The position numbers and the translations under genes are program-made. DNA of 5,858 nucleotides from an uncultured Oscillospiraceae bacterium (GTDB lineage Bacteria; Bacillota; Clostridia; Oscillospirales; Oscillospiraceae), in NCBI GenBank assembly GCA_934615645.1, contig CAKTTR010000097.1:1-5858 (forward strand), given 5' to 3'. The notes under the pieces are model-generated. The model saw only the letters and a list, made by a program, of their open reading frames with translations. It was not told where the DNA came from and ran no database searches. Shown one piece after another: positions 1-5,858 of the stretch (the stretch's first letter is position 1; each line of letters starts with the position of its first letter).

Positions 1-1
1 G

Positions 2-1006
2 TGTTATATTCCGACCGGCTATCAGAATCCGCTGACAGTCTATGAAACACAGCGCGCAATTGAGTTTATTAAGCGAAATTTCCAGAGCAATCTGTGCCAT
101 GCGCTCAATCTCAAGCGTGTCTCCGCCCCGCTTTTTGTAGAAGAATCCTCGGGCCTGAATGATAATCTCAACGGCTACGAGCGCCCGGTCAGCTTTGACG
201 TCCCCGCCGTCGGCGCAGAGAGCCAGGTCGTCCACTCCCTGGCCAAATGGAAGCGCTACGCCCTCAAGCGGTATAACTTCTACACCGGCAAGGGCCTGGT
301 GACGGATATGAACGCCATCCGCCGCGACGAGAGCCTGGATAACATCCACTCCGTCTACGTCGACCAGTGGGACTGGGAGAAGATCATCACCCGGGAGGAC
401 CGCACGGAGGACTATCTCAAGAACACCGTGCAGGCCATTGTCAATGCCATTTACGTCACCAACGAGACGCTGAAGATCGAATTCCCCGTCCTGTCGACCC
501 AGCTGCCCCGGGAGGTCCTGTTCGTCACGACCCAGGAGCTGGAGGACCGCTACCCCGGCCTGTCGAGCTCCGAAAAGGAGACGGCCTTCCTGCAGGAGCA
601 CAAGCACAACGCCGTCTTCCTGATGGGCATCGGCGGCAAGCTCCGCTCCGGCAAGCCCCACGACGGCCGCGCCCCGGACTATGACGACTGGTCCCTCAAC
701 GGCGATATTCTCTTCTGGAACGAGGTTCTGGGCCGCAGCTTTGAGGTCTCGTCCATGGGCATCCGCGTCGATGCCGCTGCACTGGACCGCCAGCTGCACG
801 AAGCCGGATGCGACGATCGCCGCGCCCTGCCCTTCCACAAGGCCCTGCTTGCAGATGAGCTGCCCCTGACCATCGGCGGCGGCATCGGCCAGTCCCGGCT
901 GTGTATGCTGATGATGGGCTGCGCCCACATCGGCGAGGTCCAGTCCTCGATTTGGGACGATATGACCCGCAAGACCTGCCAGGAAGCGGGGGTCATGCTG
1001 CTGTAA
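2..1006 (+). CDS. asnA: Aspartate--ammonia ligase (asparagine synthetase A), 5'-truncated by window edge
   Basis: AsnA makes L-asparagine from aspartate, ammonia and ATP in the cytoplasm, through an aspartyl-AMP intermediate; its fold resembles class II aminoacyl-tRNA synthetases. The frame is open from base 2, giving 334 visible residues. They begin CYIPTGYQNPLTVYETQRAI, which matches the N-terminal region of Firmicute AsnA, so only the initiator and a few residues are missing (family length is about 330-340). Numbering from the first visible codon, family motifs are GLNDNLNGYERPVSF (51-65), HSLAKWKR (78-85), HSVYVDQWDWEK (116-127), RAPDYDDW (223-230) and the C-terminal GGGIGQSRL (292-300). 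A GTG at 299 is internal to the gene and is not the start. The next gene is asnS, whose enzyme uses the product. The stop is TAA, followed one base later by a perfect hairpin. Identification rests on recalled family sequences and is very secure. Confidence 0.97.
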   Translation, partial: CYIPTGYQNPLTVYETQRAIEFIKRNFQSNLCHALNLKRVSAPLFVEESSGLNDNLNGYERPVSFDVPAVGAESQVVHSLAKWKRYALKRYNFYTGKGLVTDMNAIRRDESLDNIHSVYVDQWDWEKIITREDRTEDYLKNTVQAIVNAIYVTNETLKIEFPVLSTQLPREVLFVTTQELEDRYPGLSSSEKETAFLQEHKHNAVFLMGIGGKLRSGKPHDGRAPDYDDWSLNGDILFWNEVLGRSFEVSSMGIRVDAAALDRQLHEAGCDDRRALPFHKALLADELPLTIGGGIGQSRLCMLMMGCAHIGEVQSSIWDDMTRKTCQEAGVMLL

Positions 1007-1007
1007 C

Positions 1008-1031
1008 GCAAAATTCATAAATGAATTTTGC
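1008..1031 (+). terminator. Perfect hairpin immediately after asnA stop
   Basis: Arms GCAAAATTCA and TGAATTTTGC pair perfectly around a TAAA loop, one base after the asnA stop. The hairpin is A-rich on the left and T-rich on the right, but no U-tract follows (CTTCAAATG comes next), so strong Rho-independent termination is doubtful. It may protect the 3' end of the mRNA or weakly attenuate transcription. A hairpin of different sequence sits at the equivalent place after asnS. The structure is seen directly; its role is inferred. Confidence 0.5.
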
Positions 1032-1142
1032 TTCAAATGCGACTACGCTGTATAAGCTCGAGGGGCAAAATCAGAGATTTTGACTCTCGCTTACCGCTGC
1101 GCTGGGCTCGCATTTGAGGGGATTGCACCCTGCTGCGCGCAT

Positions 1143-1170
1143 AATTTCCGCGCCTGCGGGCGCGGAAATT
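1143..1170 (+). repeat. Copy-specific 12-bp hairpin in the variable centre of element A
   Basis: AATTTCCGCGCC pairs perfectly with GGCGCGGAAATT around a TGCG loop. Copy B has no counterpart of this sequence but carries different hairpins at the same relative place, such as GCTCGCA-CGTT-TGCGAGC at 2995-3012. The structure is seen directly; its function is unknown. Confidence 0.6.
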
Positions 1171-1175
1171 CCACA

Positions 1176-1246
1176 GCGCTGCATGGGTTCGACTTGACCA
1201 ATTGTGCTGCGCGGAGCTTGCACAATTGGAGTCTCACCCAACTTGC
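1176..1246 (+). repeat. Extra copy of the TGGGT...ACCCA hairpin unit inside element A
   Basis: The unit starts GCGCTGCATGGGTTCGACTT and ends GAGTCTCACCCA plus ACTTGC, like the unit at 1274-1334 and the one at 3037-3097. The fold is nested: TGGGT (1184-1188) pairs with ACCCA (1236-1240), GACT (1191-1194) with AGTC (1230-1233), and CCAATTGTGC (1198-1207) perfectly with GCACAATTGG (1220-1229). The flanks are near identical to the other two units. The inner stem differs in sequence but still pairs, here without the two mismatches present in the others. Confidence 0.75.
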
Positions 1247-1359
1247 ATGGTGTAAAGAGTTTTTCCCGACTATGCGCTGCATGGGTTCGACTTAGCCAAT
1301 CGCGCTACGCGCTCTTGGAGTCTCACCCACTTGCCGCCGCCAAAAATAATTTGGAATTT

Positions 1360-1400
1360 ATTTGCGCCGTGCACGGCGCAAATTCTGCGAAGCTTTTTTT
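1360..1400 (+). terminator. Terminator-like end of element A (palindrome, then T7)
   Basis: A perfect 24-nt palindrome (1360-1383; arms ATTTGCGCCGTG and CACGGCGCAAAT) is followed by a mini-hairpin TTC-TGC-GAA (1383-1391) and seven T's (1394-1400). The T-tract is about 11 nt from the main stem, so this is not a textbook intrinsic terminator. It ends 25 nt before the asnS start and could reduce readthrough from asnA into asnS. Copy B has the same layout at 3124-3163. Actual termination is unproven. Confidence 0.45.
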
Positions 1401-1414
1401 ACGAAAGAAAAATT

Positions 1415-1420
1415 GAAGGA
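1415..1420 (+). promoter_or_regulatory. Ribosome binding site for asnS
   Basis: GAAGGA lies 5 nt before the ATG at 1426 and 14 nt before the in-frame ATG at 1435. This favours the 1426 start. A third ATG at 1421 is out of frame and stops two codons later. Confidence 0.6.
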
Positions 1421-1425
1421 ATGGA

Positions 1426-2829
<1,404 letters not shown>

Positions 2830-2857
2830 GTTTGTCAAAAAAGTATTTTTGACAAAC
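2830..2857 (+). terminator. Perfect 12-bp hairpin immediately after asnS stop
   Basis: GTTTGTCAAAAA pairs perfectly with TTTTTGACAAAC around an AGTA loop and begins at the base after the asnS stop. No T-tract follows (TCTTCAAACG comes next). It mirrors the hairpin after asnA in position and in its A-rich left and T-rich right arms, but not in sequence. Likely an mRNA 3'-end stabiliser or a weak terminator. Confidence 0.5.
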
Positions 2858-2858
2858 T

Positions 2859-3169
2859 CTTCAAACGAGACTACGCTGTATAAGCTCGAGGGGCAAAATC
2901 AGAGATTTTGACTCTCGCTTACCGCTTCGCTGGGCTCTCGTTTGAGGGGATTGCGCCTCGCTGCAGCGCACTCGCTGCGCGCCGTGGGCGCACAGCTCGC
3001 ACGTTTGCGAGCCGAGAAGTATTTTTGTCGACGTATGCGCTGCATGGGTTCGACTTCGCCAATCGCGCTACGCGCTCTTGGAGTCTCACCCACTTGCCGC
3101 CGCCAAAAATGATTTTGACTTTATTTGCGCCGTGCGCGGCGCAAACTCTGCGAGGCTTTTTTTGACGAA
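2859..3169 (+). repeat. Modular hairpin-rich intergenic element, copy B
   Basis: This 311-bp element lies between asnS and the convergent Rrf2 gene, in the same orientation as copy A. The 5' module (2859-2947) is closed by CTTCAAACGAGA with TCTCGTTTGAGG. Both bases that differ from copy A on the left arm are matched by changes on the right arm, so the stem is kept. The interior 2871-2935 differs from copy A at one of 65 positions. The variable centre (2948-3033) has its own hairpins, including TGCGC...GCGCA (2976-2992) and GCTCGCA-CGTT-TGCGAGC (2995-3012). The 3' module (3034-3163) matches copy A at 123 of 130 positions without gaps and ends in a GC-rich hairpin and T7. I see no supported gene in it. 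Confidence 0.85.
3124..3163 (+). terminator. Terminator-like end of element B
   Basis: TTTGCGCCG (3124-3132) pairs perfectly with CGGCGCAAA (3137-3145) around a TGCG loop. A mini-hairpin CTC-TGC-GAG (3146-3154) follows, then T7 (3157-3163). Compared with copy A, the mini-stem has a C-G pair where copy A has T-A. The layout equals that of copy A. It may terminate asnS transcripts upstream of the stronger terminator at 3186-3219. Confidence 0.45.
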
Positions 3170-3185
3170 GCTTATTGGGATAGAC

Positions 3186-3219
3186 AAAACCGCCCTTGGC
3201 ATAAGCCAGGGGCGGTTTT
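3186..3219. terminator. Bidirectional Rho-independent terminator between asnS and the Rrf2 gene
   Basis: AAAACCGCCCTTGGC pairs with GCCAGGGGCGGTTTT around an ATAA loop: 15 bp with one G-T wobble. The GC-rich core with A-tract on one side and T-tract on the other makes it work on either strand. It lies between converging transcription units, 19 nt beyond the end of the Rrf2 gene, so it serves both. Confidence 0.88.
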
Positions 3220-3238
3220 CTATCGTTCTGTTATGTGC

Positions 3239-3685
3239 TCACGCCGGGTTCTGCGGCGCCGATGGGTCGGCGGGGAGCTTTTTGCCTTGGCGCAGGTCTT
3301 CGATGGAGATGCTGTCGAGATAGTCGCAGATCAACCGGTCCAGCTTTTTCCACATGGGCAGCGTCTTGCAGGTCTCCGCCCGCTCGCAGGTGTTCGGGGC
3401 GCAGTTCAGGCACGCCACCGGCGCCAGCGACCCTTCCGTCAGCCGCAGGATCTGCCCGACGGAATATTCGCCCGGCGCCCGGTTGAGCCGATAGCCGCCG
3501 CCCTTGCCCCGCAGCCCGTCCACAAGCCCGGCCTTGGACAAAACGACGATAATACTCTCCAAATATTTGACAGAAATATCCTGCTTCTTCGCGATCATGC
3601 TCAGGGGGACAAACTCCTCCCGGTCATGACCCGCCAGCTCGATCATCACGCGCAGCGCGTACCGGCCCTTGGTTGAAACTAGCAT
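3239..3685 (-). CDS. Rrf2-family transcriptional regulator (IscR/CymR-like), probably Fe-S or redox sensing
   Basis: A dimeric winged-helix DNA-binding regulator of 148 residues, the usual Rrf2 length. It starts MLVSTKGRYALRVMIELA, the typical opening, continues with VPLSMIAKKQDISVKYLE (helix-turn-helix, about 27-43), LSKAGLVDGLRGKGGGYRL (wing, 49-67) and SVGQILRLTEG (75-85). The effector region has Cys92, Cys95, Cys100 and Cys106; Cys92, Cys100 and Cys106 fit the spacing of the cluster-binding cysteines of IscR-like members, and Cys120 lies further on. An Fe-S cluster is therefore plausible but not shown, and a CymR-like cysteine-metabolism role cannot be excluded. The start is supported by the Shine-Dalgarno AAAAGGAGGGC 5-7 nt upstream. 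Its promoter is overlapped by an inverted repeat, suggesting autoregulation. The upstream co-oriented neighbour is a polyferredoxin, consistent with control of Fe-S proteins (inference). Confidence 0.93.
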   Translation of the reverse strand: MLVSTKGRYALRVMIELAGHDREEFVPLSMIAKKQDISVKYLESIIVVLSKAGLVDGLRGKGGGYRLNRAPGEYSVGQILRLTEGSLAPVACLNCAPNTCERAETCKTLPMWKKLDRLICDYLDSISIEDLRQGKKLPADPSAPQNPA

Positions 3686-3703
3686 AGCACGCCCTCCTTT
3701 TAC

Positions 3704-3728
3704 CCTATTATACTATAGTGTTAATAGG
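3704..3728 (-). promoter_or_regulatory. Putative Rrf2 operator (autoregulatory)
   Basis: On the + strand, CCTATTA (3704-3710) and TAATAGG (3722-3728) form perfect inverted arms around an 11-nt spacer that itself contains the palindrome ACTATAGT (3712-3719). The 25-bp size and AT-rich dyad resemble known Rrf2/IscR sites. It covers the -10 box and most of the promoter spacer, where a bound dimer would block RNA polymerase. Binding by the adjacent regulator is inferred. Confidence 0.65.
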
Positions 3729-3735
3729 ATTACAA
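3707..3735 (-). promoter_or_regulatory. Sigma-A-type promoter of the Rrf2 gene
   Basis: Read on the - strand: TTGTAA (3735-3730), a 17-nt spacer, then the perfect -10 box TATAAT (3712-3707). The Shine-Dalgarno AAAAGGAGG and the ATG follow closely, leaving a leader of only about 15 nt. The operator-like repeat lies directly over it. Confidence 0.8.
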
Positions 3736-3765
3736 GAGGAAAAGTAACAATTATTTTTCACAAAG

Positions 3766-3830
3766 ATTTTGCAGCGCAGCCGCCGCTCCCCAGCCAAACA
3801 GCCAGAGGAAGCGGCAGCGCGCTGCAAAAT
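3766..3830 (-). terminator. Long hairpin after the ferredoxin gene, probable terminator
   Basis: ATTTTGCAGCGC (3766-3777) pairs perfectly with GCGCTGCAAAAT (3819-3830). An inner stem GCCGCT (3782-3787) with AGCGGC (3810-3815) extends it. It begins 3 bp beyond the ferredoxin stop and precedes the separate Rrf2 promoter. On the - strand the outer stem ends in AAAAT and CTTTG, so the U-tract is poor. Termination is likely because of position but not certain. Confidence 0.55.
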
Positions 3831-3833
3831 GCG

Positions 3834-4373
3834 TTACGCCAGGACGACGCCCAGCTTATCCACGATGACGTGCTTGGGACAGACCGTCACGCAGCGGCCG
3901 CAGGCCAGGCACTTCTCCTCGTCGATGACGGCGTGGTTGTCGATCACATGGATGGCGTCAGCAGGACAGTTCTTCTCGCACAGATGGCAGCCGATGCAAG
4001 CGCCGGAGCACTTCTTGCTGGCGTAGACGCCCTTTTCCTCGTTGGAACAGAGGGGCACCATGCTGTTGGCCTGCAGGCGGGAGCCGATGATGTGCCGGGG
4101 ACACTTCCGGACGCACGCGCCGCAGTTGATGCACTTGTCCTCGTCGACTTCCGCGACGCCGTTTGCATTGATATGAATCGCGTCAAACTTGCAGGCGGCG
4201 ACGCAGGTGCCGCAGCCTAGGCAGCCGTATGCGCACTCCAGCGGGCCGCCCTCGCACAGCGCCATTGCCTCTTCGCAGCTGGCAGCCTGGTAGTCCATCT
4301 TCTTCTTTGCCCGGCAGCCGCCGTTGCAATAGACCGTTGCGGTCCGGTGGGGGAATTTTTTCTTGATAGCCAT
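3834..4373 (-). CDS. Stand-alone RnfB-like polyferredoxin (4Fe-4S binding protein)
   Basis: A soluble 179-residue electron-transfer protein with 23 cysteines. It opens MAIKKKFPHRTATVYCNGGC, matching the part of clostridial RnfB that follows its first Fe-S domain, and continues with the RnfB hallmark CAYGCLGCGTCVAACKFDAI (47-66). Four CxxCxxCxxxC motifs are visible: Cys51/54/57/61, Cys81/84/87/91, Cys126/129/132/136 and Cys155/158/161/165, so up to four [4Fe-4S] clusters are expected. Cys16, 20, 33, 40, 47, 109 and 122 are extra. Compared with full RnfB, the N-terminal membrane anchor and first Fe-S domain are absent, and no other rnf gene is in view. It is therefore more likely a free ferredoxin than an Rnf subunit. 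The start is supported by AAAGGA about 9 nt upstream and by a near-consensus promoter. Partner enzymes are unknown. Confidence 0.9.
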   Translation of the reverse strand: MAIKKKFPHRTATVYCNGGCRAKKKMDYQAASCEEAMALCEGGPLECAYGCLGCGTCVAACKFDAIHINANGVAEVDEDKCINCGACVRKCPRHIIGSRLQANSMVPLCSNEEKGVYASKKCSGACIGCHLCEKNCPADAIHVIDNHAVIDEEKCLACGRCVTVCPKHVIVDKLGVVLA

Positions 4374-4397
4374 GATCGTTGGTCCTTTCTCTTATTG

Positions 4398-4415
4398 CGG
4401 TTTTTGTCAAAACCG
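4398..4415 (-). promoter_or_regulatory. Hairpin in the ferredoxin 5' leader
   Basis: On the - strand CGGTTTT pairs with AAAACCG around a GACA loop. It lies between the predicted transcription start and the ribosome binding site (4388-4383) and may affect mRNA stability or translation. Structure seen, role inferred. Confidence 0.4.
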
Positions 4416-4428
4416 TGAATCTGTACAA

Positions 4429-4457
4429 ATTTTACCATCTGCTCTTCGCCTTGTCAA
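4429..4457 (-). promoter_or_regulatory. Sigma-A-type promoter of the ferredoxin gene
   Basis: On the - strand the perfect -35 box TTGACA (4457-4452), a 17-nt spacer and TAAAAT (4434-4429) lie about 55 nt before the start codon. The near-consensus form suggests strong constitutive expression. I see no dyad here resembling the Rrf2-gene operator. Confidence 0.82.
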
Positions 4458-4493
4458 GGCAAGCTTACCAGAGAAAAAAGTTTTGTTTTTTCG

Positions 4494-4521
4494 TTGACCA
4501 CGGCCAAAAACAGTGTATAAT
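4494..4521 (+). promoter_or_regulatory. Sigma-A-type promoter of the hydrolase/acyltransferase operon
   Basis: TTGACC (4494-4499), a 16-nt spacer and TATAAT (4516-4521) precede the hydrolase start by about 32 nt. An A/T-rich stretch just upstream (4473-4492, arms GAAAAAA and TTTTTTC) could act as an UP element. It is divergent from the ferredoxin promoter, with the two -35 boxes about 36 bp apart. Confidence 0.8.
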
Positions 4522-4529
4522 GGTTACCA
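4521..4529 (+). promoter_or_regulatory. Short palindrome at the predicted transcription start, possible operator
   Basis: TGGTTACCA is a 9-bp palindrome (central T) that abuts the -10 box and spans the expected +1. A repressor could bind here, but the site is short, may be chance, and no candidate regulator is adjacent. Confidence 0.25.
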
Positions 4530-4539
4530 ATGATATTCT

Positions 4540-4545
4540 AGGAGG
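4540..4545 (+). promoter_or_regulatory. Ribosome binding site deciding a GTG start
   Basis: AGGAGG, a full anti-16S match, lies 8 nt before the GTG at 4554. This supports GTG over the next in-frame ATG at 4596, which has no such site. Confidence 0.8.
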
Positions 4546-4553
4546 CACAAGAC

Positions 4554-5426
4554 GTGAAATTTCCGGCAAAAGTGATCCGCGCCCAGCTGGCCCGGATGCA
4601 AGACCATCTGGCCCAGGAGACCATTGAGCAGGAGCGCAAAGCCCAGGAGCGGGTCGGCGCGATCCTGCAGCAGCGGGGCGTGCATTTCAGCAACGTCGCC
4701 TTCCCCGGCTTTTCGGCAAGCCTTGCCATGCCGGAGACGCTGGGCGGTCCGGGCGCGGTCTTGTACCTCCACGGCGGCGGCTACTGCTGCGGCGGCGCGA
4801 GCTATGCCCGGGGCTTCGGCTCCCAGCTGGCGGCGCTGTCCGGCCTGCCCGTCCTCTGCCCGGCTTACCGGCTGGCGCCGGAGGCCCCCTTCCCCGCCGC
4901 CTTGCAGGACGCGCTCTGCTGCTACCAGCGCCTGCTGGCCCATTTCGCCCCGGAGAAGCTCGTCCTGGCGGGCGAATCCGCCGGGGGCGGCCTGCTTTAC
5001 AGCCTGTGCCTGCTGGCCAAGCGCCACGGTCTGCCCCTGCCCGGCGGCCTGGTCGCCATCTCCCCCTGGGTCGACCTGACGGACTCCGGCGCGTCCTTCG
5101 CGGAAAACGCCGAACATGACCCGTCACTGAACAAAGAAAAGCTCGATCATTACGCGCAGCTCTACGCCAGCGACCTGCGCGACCCGCTGGTCTCCCCCCT
5201 CTTTGGGGACCTGACCGGCCTGCCGGAGAGCCTGCTCTTTGTCGGCGGCGATGAGATCCTGCGGGACGATGCCGTCCGGCTCCACGCCGCGCTGGAGGGC
5301 GCCGGGTGCCGGAGCACGCTGACCATCGCCCCGGGGATGTGGCACGCGTACCTGCTCTATCAGCTCCAGGAGGCCCAGCAGGACCTGGACGCCGTCGCCG
5401 CGTTTATCCGGCGCATCGCCCAATGA
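4554..5426 (+). CDS. Alpha/beta hydrolase, hormone-sensitive-lipase (HSL, family IV) type esterase
   Basis: A cytoplasmic serine hydrolase of 290 residues, within the family's usual size. The oxyanion-hole motif is HGGGYCCGG (73-81). YRLAPEAPFPAA (105-116) is the family's signature stretch. The nucleophile is Ser142 in GESAGG (140-145), the acid is probably Asp233 in GGDEILRDD and the base His264 in GMWHAY, giving a complete triad. No signal peptide is evident; residues 1-40 are charged and probably form the helical cap typical of the family. Members cleave short-chain acyl or acetyl esters; the substrate here is unknown. It is transcribed from a strong divergent promoter, and its stop overlaps by 4 nt the start of an acyltransferase-like gene, so the two products are probably made together and may act on the same ester or acylated metabolite (inference). 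The GTG start is set by AGGAGG. Confidence 0.93.
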   Translation: MKFPAKVIRAQLARMQDHLAQETIEQERKAQERVGAILQQRGVHFSNVAFPGFSASLAMPETLGGPGAVLYLHGGGYCCGGASYARGFGSQLAALSGLPVLCPAYRLAPEAPFPAALQDALCCYQRLLAHFAPEKLVLAGESAGGGLLYSLCLLAKRHGLPLPGGLVAISPWVDLTDSGASFAENAEHDPSLNKEKLDHYAQLYASDLRDPLVSPLFGDLTGLPESLLFVGGDEILRDDAVRLHAALEGAGCRSTLTIAPGMWHAYLLYQLQEAQQDLDAVAAFIRRIAQ

Positions 5427-5858
5427 GCCGCAGCTTCCTGCGGCTGGATAACGCCGCCCTGATCTTCCCCGCCATCCGGCGGCGGGACTGGATCAATGTC
5501 TTTCGCCAATCCGTCACCCTGCAGGAGCCCATCGACCCAGAAATTCTGCAGCAGGCGGTGGACGATCTGGCCCCCCGGTTCCGCTCCATGTATGTGCGCC
5601 TGTGCACCGGGGTATTCTGGTACTATCTTGAGCAGGCCAAGCAGCCGCCCCGGGTGCAGCCGGACTACGCCTACCCTCTGACGCATATGCCCGCCAGCGC
5701 CCTGCACCGCTGCTGCTTCCGGGTGCTGTACCATCACAACCGCATCGCCGTGGAATTCTTCCACGCCCTGACCGACGGCACCGGCGCGATGGTCTATCTC
5801 AAGACCCTGACCGCCCGCTATGTCACGTTAAAATACCACGTCGCCATCCCCCCAGAGG
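5423..5858 (+). CDS. Condensation/alcohol-acetyltransferase-like protein, 3'-truncated by window edge
   Basis: The ATG overlaps the hydrolase stop in an ATGA junction and the frame stays open for 145 codons to the window end. The sequence opens MSRSFLRLDNAALIFPAIRR and continues with NVFRQSVTLQEPIDPEILQQ (25-44), RFRSMYVRL and VFWYYLEQ, then CCFRVLYHHNRIAVEFFHALTDGTGA (97-122, split here as FRVLYHHN and FFHALTDGTGA). This fits a clostridial family annotated as alcohol acetyltransferase, related to the CoA-dependent acyltransferase and condensation-domain fold. The HALTDG at 114-119 corresponds to the HxxxDG active-site motif, with His114 as likely catalytic base. Family members are roughly 400 residues or more, so about two thirds is missing. 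No good ribosome binding site precedes it, so translation is probably coupled to the hydrolase. Substrate unknown. Confidence 0.82.
   Translation, partial: MSRSFLRLDNAALIFPAIRRRDWINVFRQSVTLQEPIDPEILQQAVDDLAPRFRSMYVRLCTGVFWYYLEQAKQPPRVQPDYAYPLTHMPASALHRCCFRVLYHHNRIAVEFFHALTDGTGAMVYLKTLTARYVTLKYHVAIPPE

Larger units (their letters stand above)
1031..1405 (+). repeat. Modular hairpin-rich intergenic element, copy A
   Basis: This 375-bp element fills the asnA-asnS gap, and I see no convincing gene in it. The 5' module (1031-1119) is closed by a 12-bp stem (CTTCAAATGCGA with TCGCATTTGAGG, one G-T wobble). Inside it is the hairpin CAAAATC-AGA-GATTTTG (1066-1082). A variable centre holds a 12-bp perfect hairpin (1143-1170, TGCG loop) and an extra copy of a TGGGT...ACCCA hairpin (1176-1246). 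The 3' module (1271-1400) holds a second such hairpin (1282-1329), a small hairpin CCAAA-AATAA-TTTGG (1340-1354), a GC-rich palindrome (1360-1383) and T7. Copy B (2859-3169) matches the 5' module interior at 64 of 65 positions and the 3' module at 123 of 130, without gaps. Short ORFs here are not supported as genes. It could be a structured RNA family, a REP-like or MITE-like dispersed repeat, or both; the family name is unknown to me. Confidence 0.85.

Noticed and set aside
1080..1416. Small ORFs of 63-71 codons in element A
   Set aside because: They lie across hairpin arms, have no convincing ribosome binding sites, and their reading frames follow the repeat structure rather than protein-like composition.
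1031..1425. T-box riboswitch controlling asnS
   Set aside because: The gap before an aminoacyl-tRNA synthetase gene is structured and ends in a terminator-like element, but I find no T-box consensus (TGGNACCGCG). The same modules also occur downstream of asnS, where a T-box would make no sense.
2899..3323. Small ORFs in and just beyond element B
   Set aside because: They overlap palindromes, the bidirectional terminator and the end of the Rrf2 gene, and show no protein family features.
3125..4220. Two 183-codon + strand frames opposite the Rrf2 and ferredoxin genes
   Set aside because: Both lie mostly antisense to genes with clear family motifs and their own promoters, and neither translation resembles a known protein.
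4473..4492. Hairpin GAAAAAA...TTTTTTC as a terminator
   Set aside because: It has no GC core and lies upstream of two divergent promoters with no gene ending there. An A/T-rich promoter element is more likely.

Overview
The window looks like chromosomal DNA of a GC-rich member of the Clostridia, most likely the Oscillospiraceae/Ruminococcaceae side. I infer this from the Firmicute-type AsnA and AsnS proteins, a clostridial Rrf2 regulator, an RnfB-like polyferredoxin, a hydrolase/acyltransferase pair typical of gut Clostridia, strong AGGAGG-type ribosome binding sites and consensus TTGACA/TATAAT-like promoters. The genus cannot be fixed from this sequence.

Left part (1-3220, + strand): asnA (ammonia-dependent asparagine synthetase, missing only its first few codons) is followed by asnS (asparaginyl-tRNA synthetase). 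One enzyme makes asparagine and the next charges it onto tRNA-Asn. Each gene is followed at once by a perfect hairpin and then by a copy of a 310-375 bp intergenic element made almost wholly of hairpins. The two copies (1031-1405 and 2859-3169) are in the same orientation and flank asnS. They share an 89-nt 5' module and a 130-nt 3' module (123/130 identical, no gaps), separated by a variable centre. In the outer stem of the 5' module, both base differences on one arm are matched by pairing changes on the other, so the fold rather than the sequence appears to be conserved. The 3' module ends in a GC-rich hairpin followed after about 11 nt by seven T's. A separate bidirectional terminator (3186-3219) closes the region.

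Middle part (3239-4460, - strand): reading leftward, a stand-alone 23-cysteine RnfB-like ferredoxin with its own near-consensus promoter is followed by a hairpin and then by an Rrf2-family regulator. The regulator has its own promoter overlapped by an inverted repeat that looks like an autoregulatory operator. The cysteine-bearing regulator beside a polyferredoxin suggests iron-sulfur or redox control.

Right part (4494-5858, + strand): a divergent promoter drives an HSL-type alpha/beta hydrolase. Its stop overlaps by 4 nt the start of a condensation/acyltransferase-like protein that runs off the window. The pair is probably one translationally coupled operon acting on esters or acyl groups.

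The protein genes belong to known families. The main unexplained content is the modular hairpin element flanking asnS.
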